DNA from: Vibrio vulnificus NBRC 15645 = ATCC 27562
GTDB lineage: Bacteria > Pseudomonadota > Gammaproteobacteria > Enterobacterales > Vibrionaceae
Reading direction: 5' to 3'
DNA: 64,000 bases
NCBI RefSeq assembly: GCF_002224265.1
Contig: NZ_CP012881.1
Span: 62,001 to 126,000 of the forward strand
Within the stretch, counting starts at the first letter, position 1. Each line of letters starts with the position of its first letter. A program made the translations under genes and the position numbers. The notes under the pieces were generated by a model. The model saw nothing but the letters and a program-made list of their open reading frames with translations. It made no database searches and was not told where the DNA came from. Below are positions 56,667-64,000 of the stretch, piece by piece.

Positions 56667-58454
56667 ATGGATAAAAAGAAACAACGCAGCTTGAATCTGT
56701 GGCTCAAACAGCAAAGCAAACTAGCAAAGCGCTGGTTGATGATTGCGGTTGGCCTTGGCGTACTATCAAGTGTGTTTTTGTTGGCACAAGCCGCCTTGCT
56801 CGCCACCATTCTTCATCAATTAATCATTGAGAAAGTCGACAAACATCAGCTCATTATTCACTTCATCGCTCTTGTAGCGCTGATTGGCCTGCGTGCTCTT
56901 TGCTCATGGGGCCGAGAAATTGCTGGCTACCGTTGTGGCGAGCAAATTCGCGTCTACATCCGTCAGTTGATCTTCGATAAGCTGCGAGAGCTCGGCCCGG
57001 CCTACATCAAAGGTAAGCCTGCTGGCGCATGGGCAACCTTGGTTCTTGAACAGGTTGAGAATATGCAGGATTTCTTTGCTCGCTATCTGCCGCAAATGTC
57101 CTTAGCCGTGCTGGTGCCGTTTGTGATTCTTATTGTTGTTTTTCCTGTCAACTGGGCTGCGGGGCTCATTTTCTTGATTACCGCGCCATTGGTCCCTCTA
57201 TTTATGGCGATGGTGGGCATTAAAGCTGCCGACGCAAACAGAAAAAATTTCAAAGCGCTGCAACGTCTGTCTGGTCATTTTTATGATCGCTTACAAGCGA
57301 TGACGACGATTCGTCTTTTTGATCGCACTCACGCAGAAGTCGAAGTGATGCGTGGTGCATCCGAAGTGTTCCGTACTCGTACGATGGACGTATTGAAAAT
57401 CGCTTTCTTGTCTTCGGCAGTGCTCGAGTTCTTTACTTCTATCTCTATTGCTCTCACTGCCGTTTACTTTGGCTTTGCTTTTATCGGCGAGCTTAACTTC
57501 GGCGACTATGGTGCAGGCGTCACTCTATTTTCGGGTTTGTTTATTTTGATCCTCGCTCCAGAGTTTTATCAACCCCTTCGTGACTTGGGCACTTTCTACC
57601 ACGCCAAGCAGCAAGCGGTGGGTGCAGCAGAGAGCATCGTTGAGTTTTTGGAAACGGATGTCAGCACAGTACGCAGCGGCGACCAACAAATTGAACAAGG
57701 TCAACCCATCGCCATCAAAGCAGAACAATTAGAAGTGTTTTCACCAGAAGGGAAAAAGCTACTTGGCCCCGTGAGTTTTGACATTGCCGCTCAACAAACT
57801 ACGGCGCTTGTTGGTCCCAGTGGTGCGGGGAAAACCAGCTTGATTAACGCTTTATTGGGATTTTTGCCTTATCAAGGCTCATTAACCATCAATGGCATCG
57901 AAAGAACTGAACTTGACCTTGCTCAGTGGCGCAGCCAGATCAGTTGGGTGGGCCAAAATCCGTTGCTCCTCCACGGCACTATTCGCGACAACGTCAGTTT
58001 GGGCAAGTCGGATATCAGTGATACCGATATCCAAGTGGCACTTGACAATGCATTTGCTGCCGAGTTTGTAAGCCAGCACGGATTAGATTACGCCATTTCT
58101 GATCGTTCCGGGGGCTTATCTGTCGGCCAAGCACAGCGTCTTGCTCTTGCCCGAGCTATGGTACAAAACGGCCAGTTTTGGCTCCTCGATGAACCCACAG
58201 CCAGCCTCGATGCTCGCAGCGAACGTTTGGTGATGCAAGGCCTCGAAGGGCAAATCGCGGGCAAAACAGCATTGATGGTTACTCACCAATTAACGCCACT
58301 TAAACAAGTCGATTCCATCCTTGTGATGCGTGCTGGTGAGATCGTTCAAGCAGGCAGTTATGACGAACTTGCTCATCAAGAAGGCTTGTTCCAAGAAATG
58401 TTATTGGCTAACCAAGCCCTCAAGCAACTTGATAAGGGGAATCTTGATGCGTGA
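56667..58454 (+). CDS. cydD: Cysteine/glutathione ABC exporter subunit CydD
   Basis: 595 residues: six membrane helices (about 25-330), then an ABC ATPase with Walker A GPSGAGKTS, Walker B LLDEPTASLD and a variant signature LSVGQAQR in place of LSGGQ. CydDC exports cysteine and glutathione to the periplasm and is needed for cytochrome bd assembly. The gene overlaps cydC by 8 bp. The upstream ribosome-binding site is weak. Length agrees with E. coli CydD (588). Confidence 0.94.
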   Translation: MDKKKQRSLNLWLKQQSKLAKRWLMIAVGLGVLSSVFLLAQAALLATILHQLIIEKVDKHQLIIHFIALVALIGLRALCSWGREIAGYRCGEQIRVYIRQLIFDKLRELGPAYIKGKPAGAWATLVLEQVENMQDFFARYLPQMSLAVLVPFVILIVVFPVNWAAGLIFLITAPLVPLFMAMVGIKAADANRKNFKALQRLSGHFYDRLQAMTTIRLFDRTHAEVEVMRGASEVFRTRTMDVLKIAFLSSAVLEFFTSISIALTAVYFGFAFIGELNFGDYGAGVTLFSGLFILILAPEFYQPLRDLGTFYHAKQQAVGAAESIVEFLETDVSTVRSGDQQIEQGQPIAIKAEQLEVFSPEGKKLLGPVSFDIAAQQTTALVGPSGAGKTSLINALLGFLPYQGSLTINGIERTELDLAQWRSQISWVGQNPLLLHGTIRDNVSLGKSDISDTDIQVALDNAFAAEFVSQHGLDYAISDRSGGLSVGQAQRLALARAMVQNGQFWLLDEPTASLDARSERLVMQGLEGQIAGKTALMVTHQLTPLKQVDSILVMRAGEIVQAGSYDELAHQEGLFQEMLLANQALKQLDKGNLDA

Positions 58455-60168
58455 TTTAATTCCCTTCCTAAAACTGTATAAGAAACATTGGTTTGGCCTC
58501 TCTCTTGGGATGCTACTGGCGTTTTTGACTCTATTCGCTTCTATTGGCCTGCTGACTTTGTCAGGCTGGTTTCTTTCTGCCGCAGCCATTGCCGGATTGA
58601 CCATTGCTCGTGAAACGTTCAACTACATGCTGCCAGGAGCGTTTGTGCGTGGTTTTGCGATGGGACGAACCGCGGGACGTTGGGGTGAAAGAGTGGTCAG
58701 CCATAACGCGACCTTCAAGCTCTTGACTGATCTGCGTATTTTCTTTTTCTCTAAGTTAGCGCCGCTGATCCCAGGACGAGTCTCCAATCTTCGTGACGCT
58801 GATTTGCTTAACCGCTTGGTAGCAGACATTGACGCAATGGATCATGTTTATTTGCGTTTAATCAGCCCTATGGTCGTCGGCACGCTTGGCATACTGGGCT
58901 TAACGGCCGTGTTGTGTTGGTTTGATATGACATTGGGCCTGACACTGGGTGCCATTCTTACTCTGTTACTGCTACTCTGGCCTGTCCTTTTCTACAAGCT
59001 AGGAAAAAGCAATGGACAAGCGCTAACCCACAATAAAGCAGAGCTGCGTGTTGCAACTTTAGACTGGTTGCAAGGTTACAGTGAACTGACTCTCTTTGGT
59101 GCCGAATCACGCTACCACAACGCTATTTTGCACGCACAAGAGAAATTACTGAAAAACCAATACTTCAACGCCCATTTTTCTGGTTTAGCACAAGCATTAT
59201 TGATGCTCGCAAACGGTTGGACCTTGGTATTGATGCTTTGGCTTGCTGCAGATGGCGTTGGTGGTAATGCACCAGATCCTATGATTGCGCTAGTGGCGTT
59301 CGCCACCATGGCAAGCGTAGAACTGCTCATGCCAATTGCGGGCGCATTCCAGCACCTTGGTCAAACCTTAACTTCCGCCCGTCGCCTTAATGAGGTCATT
59401 CTGGCTGAACCTGAAGTCCATTTTGCCATGGAGGATGTGGCTCACTCTGGTGAATACTCTATTGACTATCAGGCCGTATCATTCAAATACCCGGATAGCC
59501 AAAGTATGGCATTGAGCAATGTTAGCATGACGATTCCAGCCCAGCACAAAGTGGCCATTGTCGGCCAAACGGGCTCAGGAAAATCAACTTTGCTGCAACT
59601 GCTCAATCGTTATTGGGATGTCAATCAAGGCTCTATCCTGCTCGCAGGAAAACCGATCACCGAGTGGAGTGAAAGCCAGTTGCGCCGTTCCATCAGTGTT
59701 GTCAGTCAACGTGTAGATATCTTAAACGGATCATTACGAGACAATTTATTGATGGCGTCCCCGAGTGCAACTGACGAGCAATTGTCTGACGTGCTCACCA
59801 AAGTCGGGCTAGAAAAACTGCTCGACGATAATGGGCTATCAGCATGGCTTGGTGAAGGTGGTCGCCAGTTATCTGGTGGTGAAAAACGCCGTATCGGCAT
59901 TGCAAGAGCCTTGCTTCACAATGCACCAATCTTACTGCTTGATGAACCAACAGAGGGCTTAGATAAGCAGACGGAACAACAAATCATGCAGTTACTTGAA
60001 GCGCACTTTGACGGGAAAACCGTGCTCTTCATTACACACCGCTTGGTAAACCTCGACAAAATGGACAGCATTTGCCTAATCGAACAAGGCGAGATTGTCG
60101 AATATGGTCACCATCAAGCACTTTTAGCCGCTCGTGGTCGCTATTTCGAACTCAACCAAACGCTGTAA
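58447..60168 (+). CDS. cydC: Cysteine/glutathione ABC exporter subunit CydC
   Basis: 573 residues from ATG 58447 (MRDLIPFLKLYKKHW), preceded by AAGGGG inside cydD; longer in-frame starts lie within cydD and are unlikely. Six membrane helices, then an ATPase domain with GQTGSGKST, canonical LSGGEKRR and LLDEPTEGLD. It forms the heterodimer with CydD, in which haem binding modulates activity in E. coli. It is the last gene of the pair, followed by a terminator shared with serC. Confidence 0.94.
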   Translation: MRDLIPFLKLYKKHWFGLSLGMLLAFLTLFASIGLLTLSGWFLSAAAIAGLTIARETFNYMLPGAFVRGFAMGRTAGRWGERVVSHNATFKLLTDLRIFFFSKLAPLIPGRVSNLRDADLLNRLVADIDAMDHVYLRLISPMVVGTLGILGLTAVLCWFDMTLGLTLGAILTLLLLLWPVLFYKLGKSNGQALTHNKAELRVATLDWLQGYSELTLFGAESRYHNAILHAQEKLLKNQYFNAHFSGLAQALLMLANGWTLVLMLWLAADGVGGNAPDPMIALVAFATMASVELLMPIAGAFQHLGQTLTSARRLNEVILAEPEVHFAMEDVAHSGEYSIDYQAVSFKYPDSQSMALSNVSMTIPAQHKVAIVGQTGSGKSTLLQLLNRYWDVNQGSILLAGKPITEWSESQLRRSISVVSQRVDILNGSLRDNLLMASPSATDEQLSDVLTKVGLEKLLDDNGLSAWLGEGGRQLSGGEKRRIGIARALLHNAPILLLDEPTEGLDKQTEQQIMQLLEAHFDGKTVLFITHRLVNLDKMDSICLIEQGEIVEYGHHQALLAARGRYFELNQTL

Positions 60169-60241
60169 ATTGCACCGCTATCGCCTCTTAAATGGCTGGG
60201 TAGTATTGCTCAGCCATCTATAGAAAAATGGCAAACAAGAA

Positions 60242-60272
60242 AAAGGGAAGTGCTTACGCACTTCCCTTTGTT
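60242..60272. terminator. Bidirectional terminator between cydC and serC
   Basis: AAAGGGAAGTGC (60242-60253) and GCACTTCCCTTT (60258-60269) form a perfect 12-bp stem with loop TTAC. T-rich tails occur on both strands. Confidence 0.9.
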
Positions 60273-60294
60273 ATTCTCATCTATCACACTAAAA

Positions 60295-61389
60295 TTACGC
60301 GTTTTCTTGCTCAAATTTACGCATAAAGGCAACTAACGCTTGCACCCCTTCAATTGGCATTGCGTTGTAAATAGAAGCACGCATACCACCGACCACACGG
60401 TGACCTTTTAGTGATTTCAAACCCAACGCTTCTGCTTCTTTCAAGAATTTCGCGTCTAGCTCTGGTTTCACCATTTGGAATGGAACATTCATCAAAGAGC
60501 GGTTATCTGAATGAACGTTATTGATGTAGAAGTTTGATTGATCGATGTAGTTGTAAAGCATGGCGGCTTTTTCACGATTGACCTGCTCGATCGCTTTCAC
60601 CCCACCCTGTGCTTTCAGCCATTTAAAGACCAAACCAGATAGGTACCAAGCAAAGGTAGGTGGCGTGTTAAACATGGAATCTTGTTCAGCCAACGTTTTG
60701 TAATTAAGCACCGTCGGCAGCACTTCCTTGGCAAGGCCAAGCAGATCATCACGCACGATAGCAATCGCGATACCTGAAGGACCGATGTTTTTCTGTGCGC
60801 CCGCGTAAATCACTCCGTATTTTGATACATCGATTTCGCGCGACAGAATGGTTGAAGACATATCGGCAACAATCGGTTTATCCGTGATTGGCAGATCGTT
60901 GATTTCAATACCATCAATGGTTTCATTTGGACAAAAATGCACGTAAGCAGCGTCAGGATGAATTTGCCATTCTGAGGCAGGTAGTACCGCTTGCTTGCCT
61001 TCTTTTTCTGCTTTCGCATTGAATACATCTGGCGTGCAATATTTTTTCGCTTCTTGCACAGCACTTTCCGCCCAGTAACCCGCATCAATGTAGGTCGCCG
61101 TCGTCGCGTCACCTAGCAGATTCAGCGGCACTGCCGCAAATTGAGCGCGCGCACCACCTTGGCAGAAAAGAACTTTGTAATTATCAGGGATATTCAGTAA
61201 ATCGCGGAGATCTTGCTCAGATTGCTCTGCGACTGCAATAAACTCTTTGCTACGGTGGCTGATTTCCATAACGGAAGTGCCTAGCCCTTGCCAGTTCAAC
61301 AATTCTTGTTGCGCCTGCTGCATAACAGGCTTCGGTAGTGCTGCTGGTCCGGCACTAAAGTTAAATACGTTATCCGTATTTTGTTCCAT
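60295..61389 (-). CDS. serC: Phosphoserine aminotransferase
   Basis: 364 residues from ATG 61389 ([19 protein letters not shown]); the frame extends 17 codons upstream without a good site. The [11 protein letters not shown] start and CQGGARAQF are typical of SerC, and the PLP lysine lies in [12 protein letters not shown]. It converts 3-phosphohydroxypyruvate to phosphoserine and also serves vitamin B6 synthesis. It is not followed by aroA here, unlike in enteric bacteria, because cydC lies convergently downstream. Cytosolic homodimer. Confidence 0.95.
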   Translation of the reverse strand: MEQNTDNVFNFSAGPAALPKPVMQQAQQELLNWQGLGTSVMEISHRSKEFIAVAEQSEQDLRDLLNIPDNYKVLFCQGGARAQFAAVPLNLLGDATTATYIDAGYWAESAVQEAKKYCTPDVFNAKAEKEGKQAVLPASEWQIHPDAAYVHFCPNETIDGIEINDLPITDKPIVADMSSTILSREIDVSKYGVIYAGAQKNIGPSGIAIAIVRDDLLGLAKEVLPTVLNYKTLAEQDSMFNTPPTFAWYLSGLVFKWLKAQGGVKAIEQVNREKAAMLYNYIDQSNFYINNVHSDNRSLMNVPFQMVKPELDAKFLKEAEALGLKSLKGHRVVGGMRASIYNAMPIEGVQALVAFMRKFEQENA

Positions 61390-61463
61390 GACGCTCTTTG
61401 CTCCTGCTAGATGTAATAAAAACTCTGCAAGTAATATCACGTTTTTCGCTGTTGAAAAACAAG

Positions 61464-61490
61464 AAAAGAGGTCTTAAGACCTCTTTTTTA
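61464..61490 (-). terminator. Terminator of the DUF945 gene
   Basis: AAAAGAGGTC (61464-61473) and GACCTCTTTT (61478-61487) form a perfect 10-bp stem with loop TTAA. It lies between the DUF945 stop and the serC start on the minus strand. Confidence 0.85.
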
Positions 61491-61512
61491 TTCTAAGCGG
61501 ATGAATTCGCAA

Positions 61513-62775
61513 TTATTGCATTAGCGCAGGCATCAATAGCGCCAGTAGCGGGAACTGCTGTCCGTTATCAAACATCAATTTGCCTTCAGCGATTTTGGCT
61601 TTCAAGGTATAGCCACCTTCGACTTGTTGCAGAATTTCCATCACCATCAACTCATCCACCCCTTCTTGGATAAATGGGTATTCCGCCACCAACTCATCAC
61701 TGAAATAGGTACTGAGATCCCCCGTCATTGATGTCATGATTTTCATTGGATCTTGCGTTACTTGCGCAGTGCCTTGAGGCATCGACAGATTCCAAGTGTT
61801 CTCAAATATCCCTTCACCCAATTTTAGAGACAAGTTTTTCACTGCCACATCAAAGCCCTTCTCAAACAAGGCATCGATATGTGGCATCAGTGATTGCACC
61901 TCTTCTGGCGTTAGAGACGCAGCGTTTTGGTACACATCCATCAACTTATCGAAAGATTGCATATCCAGATTCGTCAGAGAGAAGTCCAGATTAAGATCTT
62001 TGACTTCACTGCCATCAGACATCAACAGCTTTTTCGACTTAAAACTGAACACGCTCGCCAAACGCTCCCCTTTGGCGTCCGGCTTAGTATCACCAAGATA
62101 TTGAGCGTCATACAAGCCAAACAAAGGTTGAGCAGAGGCATCTGCGACTTGAAACTCGCCCAATCGAATATCTTGTTGCCCTAACCAGTAACCGTTCTTG
62201 TGTTTGCCTTTGCCATTGCCTGTCAAATTGCCAACATGCAGCGATTCACCACTACTGAAATCAAACTGAATCGAGGGTACATCAAGCACAAAATCGACAT
62301 CACCCAGCACCGTGGCATTGCCAGACAGCTTCATCGGTGCGGTAGAAACCGCAACACCTTCACTGTCACTGACAAAATTCCAGCTATCAATCGTAGCAAC
62401 AAAATCCGTGTTTCCATTCAATTGTGTGGTGGCTTCAATATGCAGAGGTAGCGCCTGCTCCCCCACTAAATCAGAAACCGAATCAAGCGAAGTCAGCCCG
62501 TGCTTTAATGTCGATTGCATTTCATAAACTAAAGGAAGTCCATCCGTTTCAAATTGCTCCACTAACACTGGGTCAACAATGGTGTAACGCGTGGTGACTT
62601 CCGATGTGCGATAACCTCGGTCGTACTTGACAATTTCCGCTTGCAGTTGCGCACTATTTAACTTGGCAACGGCATCTTCAATTACATTTTGACCAATCTG
62701 CCCCACCGCCAATGGCCAACACAATGCCAATGAGATAGCACCACCAACTGCACCGATTTTCTTTAAGTTGTTCAT
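61513..62775 (-). CDS. DUF945 (YdgA-like) periplasmic/envelope protein
   Basis: 420 residues. A hydrophobic N-terminus (about 6-25, GAVGGAISLALCWPLAVG) serves as signal anchor. The rest is a long beta-rich repeat-like region containing VKYDRGYRTSEVTTRYTI near residue 53, the DUF945 hallmark. The pattern recalls AsmA-like and YdgA proteins of the inner-membrane periplasmic face. No biochemical role is established. It is upstream of serC on the same strand with a terminator between, so each is its own unit. Confidence 0.83.
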   Translation of the reverse strand: MNNLKKIGAVGGAISLALCWPLAVGQIGQNVIEDAVAKLNSAQLQAEIVKYDRGYRTSEVTTRYTIVDPVLVEQFETDGLPLVYEMQSTLKHGLTSLDSVSDLVGEQALPLHIEATTQLNGNTDFVATIDSWNFVSDSEGVAVSTAPMKLSGNATVLGDVDFVLDVPSIQFDFSSGESLHVGNLTGNGKGKHKNGYWLGQQDIRLGEFQVADASAQPLFGLYDAQYLGDTKPDAKGERLASVFSFKSKKLLMSDGSEVKDLNLDFSLTNLDMQSFDKLMDVYQNAASLTPEEVQSLMPHIDALFEKGFDVAVKNLSLKLGEGIFENTWNLSMPQGTAQVTQDPMKIMTSMTGDLSTYFSDELVAEYPFIQEGVDELMVMEILQQVEGGYTLKAKIAEGKLMFDNGQQFPLLALLMPALMQ

Positions 62776-62964
62776 AATGTCACTTATTTGTGAATGTTTT
62801 GAGTGAGTCTACCCTATCTATACACAGGTGAAAACATTGAGATAAATCAGACTATTGCTAAGAACACTATAATGACTCACGAAATTGAAACTTAGCTCTC
62901 AACCAGATCTCGCACTTCCTGTTACCTTATCTTAGTCATTGTTTATGCTAAAAGATGAGGCTTT

Positions 62965-64000
62965 GTGAACCGTTACGCTATTTTGTGTTTGGACAACAAT
63001 CCGATAAGTATCGAGCAGTTTCGCCAAGAGTTGGCGACGTTTTCTCATAAATTTGATGTATTTACTGCAGACTCAGTTGAGGAAGCACATCACGCGATTG
63101 ACTACTTAGAGCAGGCAAACCAAACCATGGCGCTGGTCATTGCAAGCCATCACAGTGAATTGAATGGCGTTGACTTCTTGATTGGCTTAGACAACAACCC
63201 CAGAACAGAAGACGCCCGACGCATTCTAATTAGCTGCTCGACGGACATTGCCGCGATCATCACTGCGGTCAATGAAGGTCGATTGGATCACTGTTTAACC
63301 AAGCCCCTACCCGATCACGTCCTTTTTCAAACCGTTCAAAAAGAGCTGACTCAGTTTATTCTTAAGTTTGAAAAAGAAGATTTGCTTGGTTTTAGCAGCG
63401 TACTTGATCAAAATCGCTTGCTACGTGCACATATTGAAAATCAGATGCGTCACTACCAAGCAGGCTTTATCCACGATTATCACACCTTGTCTGACGCAGA
63501 GCTAACGGAACGTTTCACCAATGCACTGCAAAATTTTTTCCAAGAAAAAGATGAAACACGAGCCTGTCGAACGTATTCACCAGAACATCTGTTGACGGTC
63601 GAAGGAGAGGCGAACAAGTTTCTCTGGTTCATCACCTCAGGAGAAGTCGCGCTCTATAAACGCGATGATATGGGCATGCAACGTGAAGTGGTCCGACACA
63701 AAAAGGGCAATCTCGTTGGTGGCATGTCATTTGTCACCGGAGAGAAATCGTTCTCAACCGCCCTCACTCTCACCAAGACGGAAGTGATCAAATTAGATCG
63801 CAACGTTTTTGCCCAAGTAATGCAATCCGATTCCAACCTTTTGCCTCTGTTTACCAACCTGTTGCTACGACACTTTAATCGGCGTTTGCAACGCAGTATC
63901 AATACAAAACTGCAGTTACAGAAAACCCTTGAATCGCTTGAATCTGCCCACCAGCAATTGATCGAAAAAGAAAAAATGGCCATGCTCGGTCAACTGGTCG
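62965..64000 (+). CDS. Hybrid sensor kinase: degenerate receiver + cyclic-nucleotide-type domain + kinase start (3' end outside window)
   Basis: Open from GTG 62965 (GATGAGG 4 nt upstream) to the window edge, 345 residues so far. Residues 4-120 fold like a response-regulator receiver: acidic pocket CLDNNP (D10) and the conserved K113 in LTKPL are present. The expected phospho-acceptor position (IASHHSE, 59-65) has no Asp, so it should not be phosphorylated. Residues about 200-290 resemble a cyclic-nucleotide-binding domain (FITSGEVALYK, GNLVGGMSFVTG). A helix then leads to EKEKMAMLGQL, the usual start of a histidine-kinase dimerisation domain, lacking the His within the window. The kinase part is inferred. 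Confidence 0.75.
   Translation, partial: MNRYAILCLDNNPISIEQFRQELATFSHKFDVFTADSVEEAHHAIDYLEQANQTMALVIASHHSELNGVDFLIGLDNNPRTEDARRILISCSTDIAAIITAVNEGRLDHCLTKPLPDHVLFQTVQKELTQFILKFEKEDLLGFSSVLDQNRLLRAHIENQMRHYQAGFIHDYHTLSDAELTERFTNALQNFFQEKDETRACRTYSPEHLLTVEGEANKFLWFITSGEVALYKRDDMGMQREVVRHKKGNLVGGMSFVTGEKSFSTALTLTKTEVIKLDRNVFAQVMQSDSNLLPLFTNLLLRHFNRRLQRSINTKLQLQKTLESLESAHQQLIEKEKMAMLGQLV

Overview
The window reads as a chromosomal segment of a Vibrio, most likely of the V. vulnificus / V. parahaemolyticus group. The basis is mid-range G+C, a two-copy tRNA-Val(GAC) locus, a DASS carboxylate carrier very close to my memory of V. cholerae INDY, and local gene orders (hpd-hmgA-fahA-maiA beside a PepT-like peptidase; class-V PLP enzyme plus 2OG oxygenase beside trxB-cydDC) that I recall from V. 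cholerae chromosome I. Species cannot be fixed from sequence alone. Most of the window is ordinary core genome.

Layout. 1-6.5 kb: the 3' part of a DeoR/GlpR-type repressor, ugpQ, katG, a DUF486 membrane protein, a cold-shock protein, a 7-TM diguanylate cyclase and two tRNA-Val genes. 6.6-9.5 kb: two orphan periplasmic binding proteins, a DUF2726 zinc-ribbon protein and an unlisted 59-aa Cys-rich ORF behind an exact FNR-type box. 9.5-15 kb: the tyrosine/homogentisate operon hpd-hmgA-fahA-maiA with two TyrR-like boxes, and a divergent M20 peptidase. 15-25 kb: a periplasmic 5'-nucleotidase, metA with a MetJ operator, a PilW-like lipoprotein, ygjP-rlmF plus a small membrane protein, a glutaredoxin, a divergent LysR/MFS pair, DUF1415 and a MazG-like protein.

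25-35 kb: an IS4-type insertion sequence sitting inside a terminator hairpin, then btuCD, astE, a PepF-like oligopeptidase and cobTSU/cobC for corrinoid uptake and nucleotide-loop assembly. 35-44.4 kb: an NAD(P)-binding protein, sbcB, lrgAB-type genes, a LexA-boxed sulA, a PurR-boxed purC, an unknown protein, pldA and an HrpB-like helicase. 44.5-51.5 kb: maeA, a SanA-like protein, the INDY-type carrier, a second diguanylate cyclase and DUF2797. 51.6-53.2 kb: an IS1182-family element flanked by a 22-bp direct repeat that is itself a perfect terminator hairpin. 53.2-64 kb: a class-V PLP enzyme overlapping a 2OG-Fe(II) oxygenase, trxB, cydDC, serC, a DUF945 protein and the start of a kinase-like protein with a degenerate receiver and a cyclic-nucleotide-type domain.

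Regulation visible in the DNA: MetJ boxes (metA), LexA box (sulA), PurR box (purC), TyrR-like boxes (tyrosine catabolism) and an FNR-type box, plus several uncharacterised dyads. The most distinctive observations are the two unrelated IS elements that each landed in an intergenic Rho-independent terminator, the small FNR-linked ORF, and the oxygenase/PLP-enzyme pair. I see no CRISPR array, phage or defence island.
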